NCBI RefSeq assembly: GCF_900095225.1
Contig: NZ_LT607419.1
Location: 270,348 to 334,347, forward strand
DNA: 64,000 nucleotides
Direction: 5' to 3'
Origin: Pseudomonas sp. UMAB-08
GTDB lineage: Bacteria; Pseudomonadota; Gammaproteobacteria; Pseudomonadales; Pseudomonadaceae
Shown piece after piece: positions 17,486 to 29,820 of the stretch; positions within the stretch are counted from its first letter, which is position 1, and each line of letters opens with the position of its first letter. The notes under the pieces were generated by a model. It had not been told where the DNA came from, made no database searches, and was given only the letters and a program-made list of their open reading frames with translations. A program made the position numbers and the translations under genes.

Positions 17486-18829
17486 TTATTTCGCCTCATT
17501 GCCAGCTGCGGGCTCTTTATTGTCGACGATCCGGTATTCGGCGCTACGGGCATGGGCGGTCAGGGACTCACCACGCGCCAACACCGAGGCCGTTTTGCCC
17601 AACTCGGAAGCACCTTGCTCTGAGCAATAAATGATCGACGAGCGCTTCTGGAAGTCATACACACCCAGCGGCGACGAGAAACGCGCGGTGCCGGAGGTCG
17701 GCAACACGTGGTTCGGACCGGCGCAATAATCGCCCAGCGCTTCGCTGGTGTGACGCCCCATGAAGATCGCGCCAGCATGGCGAATCTGCGGCAACCAGGC
17801 TTCAGGGTCGGCCACCGACAACTCAAGGTGTTCCGGTGCAATACGGTTGGCCACTTCAATGGCTTGCTGCATGTCGGCCACTTTGATCAGGGCCCCACGG
17901 CTGGTGATCGAGGTCTTGATGATCTCGGCGCGCTCCATGGTCGGCATTAACCTGGCGATGCTCGCCGCCACCTTGTCGAGGAACTCGGCATCCGGGCTGA
18001 CCAGAATCGCCTGAGCGTCTTCGTCGTGCTCGGCTTGGGAGAACAGGTCCATGGCGATCCAGTCCGGATCTGTCAGGCCATCGCACACCACCAGAATTTC
18101 TGACGGACCGGCGATCATGTCAATACCGACCTGGCCGAAGACGTGACGCTTGGCGGTGGCAACATAGATGTTGCCAGGGCCGACGACTTTATCGACCTTG
18201 GGTACGCTTTCGGTGCCGTAGGCCAGCGCGGCCACTGCCTGAGCGCCGCCAATGGTGAACACGCGATCAACGCCCGCAATGCAAGCCGCCGCGAGTACCA
18301 GCTCATTGATTTCGCCACGAGGCGTTGGCACGACCATGACCACTTCGGCCACGCCAGCCACTTTGGCCGGAATCGCATTCATCAATACCGATGACGGGTA
18401 AGACGCCTTGCCACCGGGCACGTACAGGCCCGCACGGTCCAAAGGCGTGACTTTCTGGCCCAGCACCGTGCCGTCGGCTTCGGTGTAGGTCCAGGAGTCC
18501 TGTTTTTGCTTTTCGTGGTAGATGCGCACGCGGTCGGCGGCTTTTTCCAGCGCTTCGCGTTGCGCAGCAGTGATGCGGGTCAGGGCCAGTTCCAGACGCT
18601 CTCGGGGCAGGATCAGCTCTGCCATGGAGGCGACTTCAAGCCCGTCGAAACGCTGAGTGAATTCCACCAATGCAGCGTCGCCGCGCTCACGCACAGCCTT
18701 GATGATGTCGAGTACGCGCTCATTGACTGAGTCGTCAGACACACTTTCCCAGCTCAGCAGATGATCCAGATGGCGTGCAAAGTCTGAGTCAGCAGCATCA
18801 AGTCGGCGTATTGCAGTGGAAGCGGTCAT
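17486..18829 (-). CDS. hisD: Histidinol dehydrogenase
   Basis: Zinc enzyme of 447 residues that carries out the last two steps of histidine synthesis, oxidising histidinol to histidine with NAD. Characteristic segments are [22 protein letters not shown], split here as GPGNIYVA and [12 protein letters not shown], then [10 protein letters not shown] with zinc-ligand Gln/His, and the C-terminal [19 protein letters not shown]. It lies between hisG and hisC on the minus strand. The 141-bp gap to hisG contains a 10-bp inverted repeat. Confidence 0.97.
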   Translation of the reverse strand: MTASTAIRRLDAADSDFARHLDHLLSWESVSDDSVNERVLDIIKAVRERGDAALVEFTQRFDGLEVASMAELILPRERLELALTRITAAQREALEKAADRVRIYHEKQKQDSWTYTEADGTVLGQKVTPLDRAGLYVPGGKASYPSSVLMNAIPAKVAGVAEVVMVVPTPRGEINELVLAAACIAGVDRVFTIGGAQAVAALAYGTESVPKVDKVVGPGNIYVATAKRHVFGQVGIDMIAGPSEILVVCDGLTDPDWIAMDLFSQAEHDEDAQAILVSPDAEFLDKVAASIARLMPTMERAEIIKTSITSRGALIKVADMQQAIEVANRIAPEHLELSVADPEAWLPQIRHAGAIFMGRHTSEALGDYCAGPNHVLPTSGTARFSSPLGVYDFQKRSSIIYCSEQGASELGKTASVLARGESLTAHARSAEYRIVDNKEPAAGNEAK

Positions 18830-18856
18830 AGCGAGGCCTCAATAATTGGCGATTTG

Positions 18857-18917
18857 CTCAGGTGCCGGGTGGGCATGATCGCCCTAAGCTACCAAGCCAT
18901 CCGCGCGGGCACCTGAG
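18857..18917. repeat. Long-range inverted repeat between hisG and hisD
   Basis: CTCAGGTGCC (18857-18866) and GGCACCTGAG (18908-18917) are perfect complements 41 bases apart. A smaller GGGC/GCCC hairpin lies in the loop. It could fold in the hisG-hisD transcript. Confidence 0.6.
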
Positions 18918-18970
18918 AAATTTGGCTATGACACGGATAGATGGGCGCGACTTAACGTCGCGCAGGTGGA

Positions 18971-19606
18971 TCAGCCGCGGTGTCGCGACTCAACTGCTTT
19001 ACGCAGCGTATCGATCAGCGCCTGAATGCGCGCATGTTGCATCTTCATCGAAGCCTTGTTCACCACCAGACGCGAACTGATAGTTGCAATCAGCTCCTGG
19101 GGCTCGAGGCCGTTGGCACGCAGCGTGTTGCCAGTGTCGACCACGTCGATGATTTTGTCGGCCAAACCGATCAGGGGAGCGAGTTCCATCGAGCCATAGA
19201 GCTTGATGATATCGACCTGACGGCCTTGCTCGGCGTAGTAACGCTTGGCAACGTTGACGAACTTGGTCGCCACACGCAGACGGCCCTTTGGCTCCACCGC
19301 GCCAATGGCGCCGGCAGTCATCAGACGGCACTGGGCAATTTGCAGGTCCAGTGGTTCGTACAGGCCCTGACCGCCGTATTCCATCAGCACATCTTTACCG
19401 GCAACGCCCAGGTCGGCGGCGCCATGTTCGACATACGTTGGCACATCGGTGGCGCGCACGATCAGCAGGCGTACATCTGCCTGAGTCGTGGGGATAATCA
19501 GCTTGCGGCTTTTGTCCGGATTCTCGGTCGGCACAATGCCTGCTTCAGCGAGAAGCGGCAGGGTGTCGTCAAGAATGCGGCCCTTGGACAGTGCGATGGT
19601 TAACAT
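18971..19606 (-). CDS. hisG: ATP phosphoribosyltransferase, short form
   Basis: First enzyme of histidine synthesis, joining ATP and PRPP. At 211 residues it is the short HisG form that lacks the C-terminal regulatory domain and needs HisZ, encoded elsewhere, for activity and feedback control. The start [19 protein letters not shown] and the segment [13 protein letters not shown] (PRPP loop, about 155-167) are diagnostic. It lies between murA and hisD on the minus strand. Confidence 0.96.
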   Translation of the reverse strand: MLTIALSKGRILDDTLPLLAEAGIVPTENPDKSRKLIIPTTQADVRLLIVRATDVPTYVEHGAADLGVAGKDVLMEYGGQGLYEPLDLQIAQCRLMTAGAIGAVEPKGRLRVATKFVNVAKRYYAEQGRQVDIIKLYGSMELAPLIGLADKIIDVVDTGNTLRANGLEPQELIATISSRLVVNKASMKMQHARIQALIDTLRKAVESRHRG

Positions 19607-19713
19607 GGGAAACGTAGGTCCTTAGCAATCGGGCACATCCGTGTGCCTCACGTGTCCTGTGCTGAACGAATTCAGGTCCAGGACATTAGTGCAGAACGAT
19701 CAGTACGCAGGCC

Positions 19714-21241
<1,528 letters not shown>

Positions 21242-21344
21242 GCTTAACCTCGATCGGCGCCCTACGCGCGCGGGTCGGCCATCATACAAAAAAGCCCCCT
21301 CGCTGCGAACCCCGGAATGACACACTCGGACGGAAAGCTTTCTT

Positions 21345-21659
21345 TTATGACGGCTGATTCGGTTCCAGCAACTCAATCAAGCCGGACACTTGGGCGATTT
21401 GGCGCATATCGTCCGGCAGCGACTGAACGCTGACACTTTTTCCGGCTGCATCGGCGTCGCGCATGAAAGCGAGCAGCAACGCCAGGCCGACACTGCTGGA
21501 TTTCTCCACAGCGGAGCAGTCCAGAATCAAGGCCGGCGCAGTGCAGGCCTTGATCAGGGCCTGGCCTTGCTTGCGCAAAGCCGGCCCGGTGCGGAAGTCG
21601 AGCACGCCACTCAGGTACAACTCACCTGCCGCGCCAAGACGAACACCTGACTCACTCAT
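21345..21659 (-). CDS. mlaB: STAS-domain protein MlaB
   Basis: Cytoplasmic subunit of the MlaFEDB lipid transporter, which binds the MlaF ATPase. The 104-residue protein is a single STAS domain with the typical LILDCSAVEKSSSVGLALLL core (about 44-63). The start MSESGVRLGAAGE at 21659 overlaps the mlaC stop by 8 bp, showing translational coupling. Length is normal for the family. It is the last mla gene before ibaG. Confidence 0.9.
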   Translation of the reverse strand: MSESGVRLGAAGELYLSGVLDFRTGPALRKQGQALIKACTAPALILDCSAVEKSSSVGLALLLAFMRDADAAGKSVSVQSLPDDMRQIAQVSGLIELLEPNQPS

Positions 21660-22308
21660 TGACAGGTTTCTCGGCCGCTTGATCGATGGTGCCCTTGGCC
21701 TTGGCAACTTCGCCCGCCCAACCGTTGATGGTTTTATCAAGGTCATTGCCATTGTGTTGCATGGCGTCAGCGAACTGATCACGGAACAGCTTGCCAATGT
21801 TGATGCCGTTGATAATGACGTTACGCACTTTCCACTCGCCGTTGATTTTCTCGAGCGTGTAGGACACAGGATACAGGGTGCCGTTGGTGCCCTTGACCTG
21901 CATATCGACGCTGGTCCGGGTATCGTTTTCATCTTTGGCTGCGGCGACTGTAATGCCCTGGTTGTTGTACTCAAGCAGTGCGTTGCCATAGAACTGCATC
22001 AGGCTCCGCTTGAAATTATCCTGAAAGCGCAGCATTTGCTCAGGTGTCGCTTTGCGAGAGTACTTGACCGTCATGATGCTTTTCGAGATGCCCTCGGCAT
22101 CCACTACCGGGCCGACAATGCGGTTCAAGGCATCGTAAAAAGCGCTCGGATTGGTTTTGTATTGCTCTTTATGCGCGGCCAGATCGCTCAACAATTCCTT
22201 GGTCGTGCGATCCACCAGATCATGGGCGGACGGCGCGGCCGCCGCATTCGCGACCAATGGAAGCGCAGCCAGCAACACAAGCAGGCCACGGCGCAAGATT
22301 GAGATCAT
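21652..22308 (-). CDS. mlaC: Periplasmic phospholipid-binding protein MlaC
   Basis: Periplasmic shuttle of 218 residues that carries phospholipid between the outer-membrane MlaA complex and inner-membrane MlaFEDB. A Sec signal peptide spans about residues 1-22, with hydrophobic core LLVLLAALPLVANA. The conserved LMQFYGNALLEY segment of the MlaC/Ttg2D family is present. The start at 22308 (MISILRRG) is chosen because AGGAGC lies seven bases upstream; a longer ATG at 22323 overlaps mlaD. Confidence 0.94.
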   Translation of the reverse strand: MISILRRGLLVLLAALPLVANAAAAPSAHDLVDRTTKELLSDLAAHKEQYKTNPSAFYDALNRIVGPVVDAEGISKSIMTVKYSRKATPEQMLRFQDNFKRSLMQFYGNALLEYNNQGITVAAAKDENDTRTSVDMQVKGTNGTLYPVSYTLEKINGEWKVRNVIINGINIGKLFRDQFADAMQHNGNDLDKTINGWAGEVAKAKGTIDQAAEKPVNE

Positions 22309-22319
22309 AGAGAAGCTCC

Positions 22320-22790
22320 TCATTTGGCGTCTTTACTCACGGTATTGAGCAGGAATTTGCCGATCAGATCCTCCAGCACCAACGAAGACTGGGTATCGTG
22401 AATCGTGCTGCCGTCTTTGAGCAGCGCCTCTTCCCCGCCCACGCTGATACCGATGTATTTCTCACCCAGCAAACCGGCGGTAAGGATGGAAGCCGTGGAG
22501 TCCGATGGCAGGTTATTCACCCGCTTTTCAACCTCCATTGTCACCCGCCCGGTAAAACTGTCGCGATCCAGATCGATAGCCGTGACCTTACCGATTGTCA
22601 CGCCCGCCAAGGTCACCTTGGCTCTGACAGTCAAACCGGCAATATTGTCGAAGTACGCATAAAGTTTATAGCTGTCGCTGGTCGCGCTTACGCTCAAACC
22701 ACTGACCCGCAAGGCCAGCAACAGCAAAGCCAAGATCCCGGCCAGCAGGAATAGGCCGACACCGGTTTCCAGGGTGCGGTTTTGCATCAA
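22320..22790 (-). CDS. mlaD: MCE-domain lipid-transport protein MlaD
   Basis: Inner-membrane-anchored periplasmic subunit whose hexamer forms the lipid channel of MlaFEDB. The 156-residue protein has one transmembrane helix (about 8-28) and an MCE domain (about 40-120), with the conserved [11 protein letters not shown] stretch. It overlaps mlaE by four bases (ATGA). Length matches the Pseudomonas Ttg2C proteins. Confidence 0.95.
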   Translation of the reverse strand: MMQNRTLETGVGLFLLAGILALLLLALRVSGLSVSATSDSYKLYAYFDNIAGLTVRAKVTLAGVTIGKVTAIDLDRDSFTGRVTMEVEKRVNNLPSDSTASILTAGLLGEKYIGISVGGEEALLKDGSTIHDTQSSLVLEDLIGKFLLNTVSKDAK

Positions 22791-23584
22791 AAGTCTCCAA
22801 ACATCAGGGCAGTCAGAATAAAGTCCAGGCCTAAGATGGCCAACGAGGCATACACCACTGTTTTAGTGGTGGCACGACTGATCCCTTCCGAAGTGGGCTC
22901 GCAGTCGTAACCCTGAAACACGGCAATCCAGGTAACAACAAAAGCAAAGATTACGCTTTTAATAACGCCATTGAGCACATCATCCGTGAAGGACACGCTG
23001 TTTTGCATGTTTGACCAGAATGAGCCTTCGTAAACGCCCAGCCAGTCGATCGCAACCCAGGAGCCGCACCAGATCCCGACCACACTGAAGATCATCGCCA
23101 ACAACGGCAGAGAGATGAATCCAGCCCACAGACGCGGCGCAACGATGTACTTGAGCGGATCGACGCCAATCATTTCCAGGCTGGACAATTGCTCAGTGGA
23201 TTTCATGTTGCCAATTTCAGCGGTCAACGCGGAACCCGCGCGCCCGGCGAACAGCAGAGCCGCAACCACAGGCCCCAACTCACGCAACAGGGTCAACGCA
23301 ACCATCTGCCCGACAGCCTGCTCCGAGCCATATTTAGTCAGGATGTTGAAGCCCTGGAGCGCCAACACCATGCCGATGAAGCCCCCCGAAACCACAATAA
23401 TCAGCAGGGACATGACGCCGATTGAATGCAGTTGCCTGACCAGCAGTTGAAAACTGCCGCCAATGCCGCCGCGGCCGAACAACACATGAACCAGAAATAT
23501 GCCGGAGCGCCCCAGCACCGTAATGCTATCGATCGCAGCGTGCCCGAACAGACGAATCCGCTCCAGTAGTGACTTTCTGCGCAT
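22787..23584 (-). CDS. mlaE: ABC lipid transporter permease MlaE
   Basis: Inner-membrane permease of 265 residues, the dimeric core of the MlaFEDB transporter. It has about five to six hydrophobic segments and the family-typical [19 protein letters not shown] coupling region (about 127-145). The start overlaps the mlaF stop by one base and the stop overlaps mlaD. In Pseudomonas these genes are also called ttg2ABCDE, a name from a historical link to toluene tolerance. Confidence 0.96.
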   Translation of the reverse strand: MRRKSLLERIRLFGHAAIDSITVLGRSGIFLVHVLFGRGGIGGSFQLLVRQLHSIGVMSLLIIVVSGGFIGMVLALQGFNILTKYGSEQAVGQMVALTLLRELGPVVAALLFAGRAGSALTAEIGNMKSTEQLSSLEMIGVDPLKYIVAPRLWAGFISLPLLAMIFSVVGIWCGSWVAIDWLGVYEGSFWSNMQNSVSFTDDVLNGVIKSVIFAFVVTWIAVFQGYDCEPTSEGISRATTKTVVYASLAILGLDFILTALMFGDF

Positions 23585-24393
23585 CAGCGCTTCCCCAAAA
23601 GTTCTTCGCGATAATCCGGTGCCGGATAGTGAAACGGCACAGGGCCGTCAGGGTCACCAGTCATGAATTGATGAATACGAGGGTTGTCCGAGTTCATCAA
23701 CTCCTCGGGGGTCCCCTGCCCCAATACCTGGCCGTCGCCGACTACATAGAGGTAGTCAGCGATACTCGCTGTTTCGGCAAGATCGTGGGACACCACAATG
23801 CTGGTGATCCCCAACGCATCGTTGAGCAACCGAATCAAGCGCACCAGCACCCCCATGGCAATCGGGTCCTGGCCCACGAAGGGTTCGTCGTACATAAGGA
23901 TCTGCGGATCAAGGGCAATCGCCCGAGCCAGTGCCACACGACGCTTCATGCCGCCAGACAACTCGTCGGGCGTCAGCTCGATGGCGCCGCGCAGTCCAAC
24001 CGCCTGCAATTTGAGCAGGACGATGTCGCGGATCATTTCTTCCGGCAACTCGGTGTGCACGCGAAGCGGAAAGGCCACGTTCTCGAACACATCGAGATCC
24101 GTGAACAAGGCGCCACTCTGAAACAGCACGCCCATTTGCTTGCGTGCGTCGAACAGGTCGCTGCGCGACAATTCCGGCAGATTCTGGCCGTTGACCCAGA
24201 CCTCGCCTTTGCTGGGACGCAACTGCGCGCCCATCAAACGCAGCAAGGTCGTCTTGCCACAGCCGGAAGGTCCCATGATGCCGGTGACCTTGCCCCGCGG
24301 AATACGAATATCAACATTATTGAAAATGCTGCGCGTCCCGCGCATGAAGGTGACACCCTTCAGCTCGACCGCGTAGGCGTTATCGGCACTCAT
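23584..24393 (-). CDS. mlaF: ABC lipid transporter ATPase MlaF
   Basis: Cytoplasmic ATPase of 269 residues that powers the MlaFEDB system. It carries Walker [12 protein letters not shown] signature LSGGMKRR, and Walker [14 protein letters not shown] with the H-loop in VVSHDL. A short C-terminal extension after about residue 240, typical of MlaF, would reach the neighbouring subunit. It is the first gene of the minus-strand mla-ibaG-murA-his run and is divergent from kdsD. Confidence 0.96.
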   Translation of the reverse strand: MSADNAYAVELKGVTFMRGTRSIFNNVDIRIPRGKVTGIMGPSGCGKTTLLRLMGAQLRPSKGEVWVNGQNLPELSRSDLFDARKQMGVLFQSGALFTDLDVFENVAFPLRVHTELPEEMIRDIVLLKLQAVGLRGAIELTPDELSGGMKRRVALARAIALDPQILMYDEPFVGQDPIAMGVLVRLIRLLNDALGITSIVVSHDLAETASIADYLYVVGDGQVLGQGTPEELMNSDNPRIHQFMTGDPDGPVPFHYPAPDYREELLGKR

Positions 24394-24710
24394 CTAAACT
24401 CCTTGCGATGCAGCCTCACACTCTGACGCCAGGTCCGTGCCGCAAGACACGCGCTGTGGCTGTCCGGGGGGCAGAACCGGCGGCGAACTATACCACCGCC
24501 CGCGCGCGCGGCCCACGGTAGAAGCCTCTTTCGTTAAGGTGCGAGACAGATAATTCGAACAATTGCGAAACGTCCTACAAAGGACACAATCAGTCCACGT
24601 GTACCTGACCTGATTTTTGGGCGCACGACAAAGTCGGACGATCAAGCGTGAGGGATTGAGCCATTACCGCTATAATCGCCGCCTTTTCATCAGGCTGACC
24701 GATTTTTGAC
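24394..24710. other. Divergent intergenic region mlaF/kdsD
   Basis: This 317-bp gap separates two large operons and should hold both promoters. A perfect TATAAT is seen on the kdsD side. On the mlaF side no convincing -35/-10 pair stands out. No open frame with family features, and no strong hairpin, was seen. Confidence 0.6.
24671..24676 (+). promoter_or_regulatory. Candidate -10 box of the kdsD operon
   Basis: Perfect TATAAT lies 35 bases upstream of the kdsD ATG. The matching -35 region is poor (GTGAGG at 17-bp spacing), so an activator may help. Confidence 0.4.
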
Positions 24711-25685
24711 ATGAGCCAATCCAGCGACCTGATTCAAACAGCACAACGCACCATCCGCCTCGAAATAGAAGCCGTAGAAGGCTTGCTGGCCCATATCGAC
24801 GCGGATTTCGTGCGCGCTTGCGAGATGATTCTGGCCGGTACAGGCCGTGTTGTAGTGGTCGGCATGGGCAAGTCCGGGCACATCGGCAACAAGATTGCCG
24901 CCACCTTGGCAAGCACGGGCACCACCGCATTCTTCGTCCACCCGGCTGAAGCAAGCCACGGTGACATGGGCATGATCACCCGCGACGACATCATTCTGGC
25001 GATCTCCAACTCGGGTTCGACCGCCGAAATCGTCACCTTGCTGCCACTGATCAAACGCTTGGGCATCAAGATGATCAGCCTGACCGGCAACCCTGATTCG
25101 CCGCTGGCCAAGGCCGCGGAAATCAATCTCAACGTCTACGTCACGCAAGAGGCCTGCCCGCTGAACCTGGCCCCGACGTCCTCGACCACCGCCGCACTGG
25201 TGATGGGTGATGCACTGGCAGTCGCCCTGCTCGAAGCGCGCGGATTTACGGCAGAAGACTTTGCCTTCTCCCATCCAGGCGGCGCGCTTGGCAGACGGTT
25301 ACTGCTCAAAGTCGAGCACGTCATGCATATCGGGGAAGACTTGCCGAAGGTTCAGCGCGGCACGCTGCTGCGTGATGCACTGATGGAAATGACCCACAAG
25401 GGCTTGGGCATGACCGCCGTTGTGGAGGCCGATGGCCGCCTCGCCGGGATATTTACCGACGGCGATTTGCGCAGGACCCTGGACCGCAGCATCGATATTC
25501 GCAAAGCGACCATAGACGAAGTGATGACACTCCATGGCAAGACCGCTCGCCCCGAGATGCTTGCAGCCGAGGCGTTGAAAATCATGGAGGACCACAAAAT
25601 TGGAGCCTTGATCGTGGTCGACAAGAACGACCACCCTATTGGCGCCTTCAACCTGCAAGACCTGCTGCGCGCGGGGGTTATGTAA
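24711..25685 (+). CDS. kdsD: D-arabinose 5-phosphate isomerase
   Basis: Converts ribulose 5-phosphate to arabinose 5-phosphate, the first step of Kdo synthesis for LPS. The 324-residue protein has a SIS sugar-isomerase domain (about 1-185; motifs GMGKSGHIG and HPAEASHGD) and two CBS domains (about 205-325). It heads the plus-strand kdsD-kdsC-lptCAB-rpoN cluster, and its stop overlaps the kdsC start (TAATG). This position supports KdsD rather than a paralogue such as GutQ. Confidence 0.96.
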   Translation: MSQSSDLIQTAQRTIRLEIEAVEGLLAHIDADFVRACEMILAGTGRVVVVGMGKSGHIGNKIAATLASTGTTAFFVHPAEASHGDMGMITRDDIILAISNSGSTAEIVTLLPLIKRLGIKMISLTGNPDSPLAKAAEINLNVYVTQEACPLNLAPTSSTTAALVMGDALAVALLEARGFTAEDFAFSHPGGALGRRLLLKVEHVMHIGEDLPKVQRGTLLRDALMEMTHKGLGMTAVVEADGRLAGIFTDGDLRRTLDRSIDIRKATIDEVMTLHGKTARPEMLAAEALKIMEDHKIGALIVVDKNDHPIGAFNLQDLLRAGVM

Positions 25686-26221
25686 TGAGCGAAGTGACGA
25701 TGCAGGACCTGCTGCAACGCGGCAAGAACATCAAACTGGCCATTTTCGACGTCGATGGCGTGCTAACGGACGGCCGCCTGTACTTTCTCGAAGACGGCAG
25801 TGAGTTCAAAACGTTTAATACGCTCGACGGTCAAGGCATCAAAATGCTGATCGCCTCGGGCGTGCACACCGCTATCATCAGCGGGCGCCGCACACCGGTG
25901 GTCGAGCGCCGCGCGCAGAATCTGGGCATCCAGCACCTGTATCAAGGCCGCGAAGATAAACTGGTCGTTCTTGACGAACTACTTGCCCAACTCAATCTAA
26001 GCTATGAACAGGTCGCTTACCTGGGTGACGACCTGCCAGACTTGCCCGTCATTCGGCGCGTCGGCCTTGGCATGGCGGTCGCCAATGCGGCCAGCTTTGT
26101 CCGGCAACATGCCCACGGTATTACTCAGGCTCGCGGCGGCGAAGGCGCGGCTCGCGAGTTTTGCGAGTTGATCCTTAGCGCTCAAGGCAGCCTTGAAGCG
26201 GCCCATGCCGCCTACTTATAG
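25685..26221 (+). CDS. kdsC: 3-deoxy-D-manno-octulosonate 8-phosphate phosphatase
   Basis: HAD-superfamily phosphatase of 178 residues that releases Kdo from Kdo-8-phosphate. The nucleophile motif is FDVDGVLTDG with D22 and D24; the later GDDLPDLPV motif supplies Mg2+ ligands. It lacks a cap domain, as expected for the tetrameric KdsC family. The start shares one base with the kdsD stop, and lptC follows after 9 bp. Confidence 0.96.
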   Translation: MSEVTMQDLLQRGKNIKLAIFDVDGVLTDGRLYFLEDGSEFKTFNTLDGQGIKMLIASGVHTAIISGRRTPVVERRAQNLGIQHLYQGREDKLVVLDELLAQLNLSYEQVAYLGDDLPDLPVIRRVGLGMAVANAASFVRQHAHGITQARGGEGAAREFCELILSAQGSLEAAHAAYL

Positions 26222-26230
26222 AAGTCATTT

Positions 26231-26803
26231 ATGCTGAGTAAAAAGATTCGCCGGTTTTTGATTCTGGGTGTGCTTGCGCTGATGCTGGCGGCGGCGGGCT
26301 ACTGGAACATCAGCCCTGAAACCTTTCTGGAGCAGCGGGCTGCACCTGTTGACGCGGCCACCATCGATTTTTATGCGATGAATGCTCACAGTGTGCAGTT
26401 CCTCCCGGACGGCAAGCTTCAATACGACATGACCGCCGACAAGGTCGAGCATGTGCAGATTTCCGACATCACCCTGCTGACCAATCCGGACCTGCAACTG
26501 TATCGCGGCGCCCTCTTCCCCTGGCATGTCCAGAGCAAGAAGGGAGAAGTCTCGCCCGGCGGCACGGAGGTCGAGCTCATCGATTCGGTACGTATCGCAC
26601 GCACTGACGAAAAAAACCGGACAACGATTATTACCAGCAGTCGAATGACTGTATTCCCACAGAAGCAATATGCGCAGACCGAGCAAGCCGTTAGAATCGA
26701 TGGTTTCGGCGGTGTATCCACTGGCACGGGTATGAAAGCGTATTTGAACGACGGCAGGATGCACCTGCTGTCCAACGTAAGAGGACAGTATGAGGCTCGT
26801 TAA
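26231..26803 (+). CDS. lptC: LPS export protein LptC
   Basis: Bitopic inner-membrane protein of 190 residues that receives LPS from LptB2FG and passes it to LptA. A single N-terminal helix (about 8-25) anchors a periplasmic beta-jellyroll (about 50-185). Length and the ending are family-like. It overlaps the lptA start by 14 bp, so the two are translationally coupled. Confidence 0.93.
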   Translation: MLSKKIRRFLILGVLALMLAAAGYWNISPETFLEQRAAPVDAATIDFYAMNAHSVQFLPDGKLQYDMTADKVEHVQISDITLLTNPDLQLYRGALFPWHVQSKKGEVSPGGTEVELIDSVRIARTDEKNRTTIITSSRMTVFPQKQYAQTEQAVRIDGFGGVSTGTGMKAYLNDGRMHLLSNVRGQYEAR

Positions 26804-27332
26804 AACCCTCCCTTTTTTGCTCGGTTTGGGCGCAGCACTGGGAAGCGTGAGCGCCTGGGCTCTGCCGACGGACCGCGATCAGCCTATTCATATTCAGTCT
26901 GACGATGCGCAACTCGATGACAAGCAGGGCATTGCCACCTACAAAGGCAATGTCATCATCACCCAAGGCTCGATGAAGATCACCGGCAACACCGTGACCA
27001 TCACCCGGACACCAACCGGTGAAGTCGACGTATTCACCGCCGTCGGCAATCTTGCTTACTACGAACAGAAACCTGCCGTCGACAAGCCTATCGTTCAAGC
27101 GTACGGCGTGACCATCCAGTACTTCGCCGCCCTCGACCGGATCATCCTGATCGACAAGGCCAAGGTCATCAACGACGGCAATACGTCCGAAGGCGAGAAA
27201 ATCGTCTATGACACGGTGAAACAGATCGTCAATGCCGGCCGCGCCAACGGCGCCAAGGTGACGGCACCACGTCCGCGAATCGACATGGTCATCCAGCCGA
27301 AAAACAAACCTGCACCGCAGAAGGCTCCGTAA
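26790..27332 (+). CDS. lptA: LPS periplasmic bridge protein LptA
   Basis: Periplasmic protein of 180 residues that polymerises into the beta-jellyroll bridge carrying LPS to the outer membrane. A signal peptide spans about residues 1-25 (ending SAWA). The OstA-like core starts with [15 protein letters not shown] and has the typical [14 protein letters not shown] strand. The tail is Lys/Pro-rich. The stop overlaps the lptB start by one base. Confidence 0.95.
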   Translation: MRLVKTLPFLLGLGAALGSVSAWALPTDRDQPIHIQSDDAQLDDKQGIATYKGNVIITQGSMKITGNTVTITRTPTGEVDVFTAVGNLAYYEQKPAVDKPIVQAYGVTIQYFAALDRIILIDKAKVINDGNTSEGEKIVYDTVKQIVNAGRANGAKVTAPRPRIDMVIQPKNKPAPQKAP

Positions 27333-28057
27333 TGGCGACGCTTAAAGCCCAGCATCTGGCTAAAAGCTATAAAGGTCGTCAGGTTGTGCGCGATGTCAGC
27401 CTGTCGATCGAGAGCGGGCAAATCGTGGGACTGCTGGGCCCTAACGGCGCGGGCAAAACCACCTGTTTCTACATGATCGTAGGGTTGGTCCAGGCCGACC
27501 AGGGTCGCGTCTTGATCGACGATCAAGACGTCAGTCACCAACCCATGCACGGTCGCGCGCGCGCCGGGATCGGCTACCTGCCGCAGGAAGCCTCGATTTT
27601 CCGCAAGCTGTCGGTTGCCGATAACATCATGGCGATCCTCGAGACCCGCAAGGAACTCGACCGCACGGCACGTCGCAAGGAGCTGGAAAGCCTGCTGCAG
27701 GAGTTCCACATCAGCCACATACGCGACAACCTGGGCATGAGCCTGTCCGGTGGTGAACGCCGCCGTGTGGAAATCGCTCGCGCCTTGGCGACTTCGCCAA
27801 AATTCATCCTGCTTGATGAACCGTTTGCCGGTGTCGACCCCATTTCCGTCGGCGACATCAAACAAATCATTTATCACTTGAAAGCCAAGGGCATCGGCGT
27901 ACTGATCACCGATCACAACGTACGTGACACCCTGGATATTTGTGAAACAGCTTACATCGTCAACGACGGGCAACTGATCGCTGAGGGTGATTCAGAAACC
28001 ATTCTGGCTAACCAACTGGTTAAAGAGGTTTACCTCGGCCATGAATTCCGCCTGTAA
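27332..28057 (+). CDS. lptB: LPS export ABC transporter ATPase LptB
   Basis: ATPase of 241 residues that powers extraction of LPS from the inner membrane with LptF and LptG. Walker A is GPNGAGKTT, the signature is [14 protein letters not shown], and Walker B is [13 protein letters not shown]. Length matches E. coli LptB. It is followed by a 186-bp gap before rpoN, where a separate promoter probably lies. Confidence 0.97.
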   Translation: MATLKAQHLAKSYKGRQVVRDVSLSIESGQIVGLLGPNGAGKTTCFYMIVGLVQADQGRVLIDDQDVSHQPMHGRARAGIGYLPQEASIFRKLSVADNIMAILETRKELDRTARRKELESLLQEFHISHIRDNLGMSLSGGERRRVEIARALATSPKFILLDEPFAGVDPISVGDIKQIIYHLKAKGIGVLITDHNVRDTLDICETAYIVNDGQLIAEGDSETILANQLVKEVYLGHEFRL

Positions 28058-28161
28058 GTTCTGCGGTGTTTCGCTCTTCATCGGCGACGGACGCTAGGGT
28101 GCAGTGCTGACAAGAACATTAATTGTCATCACACCCTAGGCAAACACTTAGGTTTCAGGCA

Positions 28162-28167
28162 TATAAT
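28162..28167 (+). promoter_or_regulatory. Candidate -10 box of rpoN
   Basis: A perfect TATAAT lies 77 bases upstream of the rpoN ATG in a 186-bp gap that also has an 8-bp inverted repeat, CTAGGGTG (28094-28101) and CACCCTAG (28132-28139). A clear -35 box was not found. Confidence 0.4.
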
Positions 28168-28243
28168 TTGCTTAAGCTGGCGCTTCGGCGCCCTGTAGTG
28201 GATGGCGCATGTGCGCCGGCGAATAAGGTGTTAAGCCCCTGCC

Positions 28244-29740
28244 ATGAAACCATCGCTAGTCCTGAGAATGGGCCAGCAGCTGACGATGACACCGCAGCTG
28301 CAACAGGCCATCCGCCTCCTCCAATTGTCGACCCTGGACCTTCAACAGGAAATCCAGGAAGCGTTGGAGTCGAACCCTATGCTGGAACGCCAGGAAGAAG
28401 GCGACGACTTCGACAATGCCGATCCGCTGGCCGACAACATAGAGAAACCCAATCCTGACGTACAGGAACCCACCTACCAGGAGCCCGCCCCGACGGTGGA
28501 CAACCTGGAAGAAGGCGACTGGAACGACCGCATCCCCAGCGAACTGCCCGTTGATACCGCTTGGGATGACGTATATCAGACCAGCGCCAGCAGCCTGCCC
28601 AGCAGCAACAACGATGATGACGAATGGGACTTCACCACTCGCACATCGGCCGGCGAGAGCCTGCAAAGCCATCTGCTGTGGCAATTGAATCTGGCACCCA
28701 TGTCCGATACTGATCGATTGATCGCTGTCACGCTGATCGACTGCATCAACAATCAGGGCTACCTGGACGAGTCGCTTGAGGAAATCCTCGATGCCTTCGA
28801 TCCGGAAATGGATGTCGAGCTGGATGAAATCGAAGCGGTACTGCACCGTATCCAGCAATTCGAACCCGCAGGTATCGGCGCTCGTAACCTGAGCGAATGC
28901 CTGTCGCTGCAATTGCGTCAGCTCCCCGCGAAAACGCGCTGGCTGGCCGAAGCACAACGCTTGGTCGGAGACTACATCGACCTGCTTGGCAGCCGCGACT
29001 ACGCTCAGTTGATGCGGCGCATGAAGCTCAAGGAAGACGAGCTGCGCCAGGTCATTGAACTGGTGCAAAGCCTTAACCCGCGCCCCGGCTCGCAAATCGA
29101 GTCCAGTGAGGCCGAATACGTCGTGCCCGACGTGATCGTGCGCAAAGACAATGAACGCTGGCTGGTAGAGCTCAATCAAGAGTCCGTGCCCCGCCTGCGG
29201 GTCAACCCGCAATACGCAGGGTTTGTCCGCAGGGCCGACACCAGCGCTGACAACACCTTCATGCGCAATCAGTTGCAGGAGGCCCGCTGGTTCATCAAGA
29301 GCCTGCAGAGCCGCAACGAAACGCTGATGAAAGTGGCCACACAGATCGTTGAGCACCAGCGCGGCTTCCTTGAGTACGGCGACGAAGCCATGAAACCCTT
29401 GGTTCTGCATGACATCGCCGAAGCGGTAGGCATGCACGAATCAACGATTTCACGGGTAACCACGCAAAAATTCATGCATACCCCGCGCGGTATTTACGAA
29501 CTGAAATATTTCTTTTCCAGTCACGTAAGCACCTCGGAGGGCGGAGAGTGTTCGTCCACAGCCATCCGCGCGATCATCAAAAAACTGGTTGCCGCGGAAA
29601 ATCAGAAAAAGCCGTTGAGTGACAGCAAGATCGCTGGTTTACTGGAGGCACAAGGCATTCAGGTAGCCCGACGCACTGTCGCTAAATACCGCGAATCACT
29701 TGGGATAGCACCGTCAAGCGAACGCAAGCGATTGATGTAA
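28244..29740 (+). CDS. rpoN: RNA polymerase sigma-54 factor
   Basis: Alternative sigma factor of 498 residues that recognises -24/-12 promoters and needs AAA+ activators; it controls nitrogen use, motility and many catabolic genes. Region I is Gln/Leu-rich (about 1-50), region II is acidic (about 55-110), and the C-terminal RpoN box reads [10 protein letters not shown]. Length matches P. putida RpoN. It is followed by hpf and the nitrogen-PTS genes, the conserved gammaproteobacterial order. Confidence 0.98.
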   Translation: MKPSLVLRMGQQLTMTPQLQQAIRLLQLSTLDLQQEIQEALESNPMLERQEEGDDFDNADPLADNIEKPNPDVQEPTYQEPAPTVDNLEEGDWNDRIPSELPVDTAWDDVYQTSASSLPSSNNDDDEWDFTTRTSAGESLQSHLLWQLNLAPMSDTDRLIAVTLIDCINNQGYLDESLEEILDAFDPEMDVELDEIEAVLHRIQQFEPAGIGARNLSECLSLQLRQLPAKTRWLAEAQRLVGDYIDLLGSRDYAQLMRRMKLKEDELRQVIELVQSLNPRPGSQIESSEAEYVVPDVIVRKDNERWLVELNQESVPRLRVNPQYAGFVRRADTSADNTFMRNQLQEARWFIKSLQSRNETLMKVATQIVEHQRGFLEYGDEAMKPLVLHDIAEAVGMHESTISRVTTQKFMHTPRGIYELKYFFSSHVSTSEGGECSSTAIRAIIKKLVAAENQKKPLSDSKIAGLLEAQGIQVARRTVAKYRESLGIAPSSERKRLM

Positions 29741-29820
29741 GGGTGGCCGTACGCCGTAGCGTTCCAGTGGTAGGCATTCAGGCCTGCCTCTTTATGTACT
29801 GGCAACGAAGGAGACGCTGT

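Noticed and set aside
21242-21344. Terminator between mlaB and ibaG
   Set aside because: A T run is present on the minus strand, but no stable stem precedes it, and the genes are normally co-transcribed.
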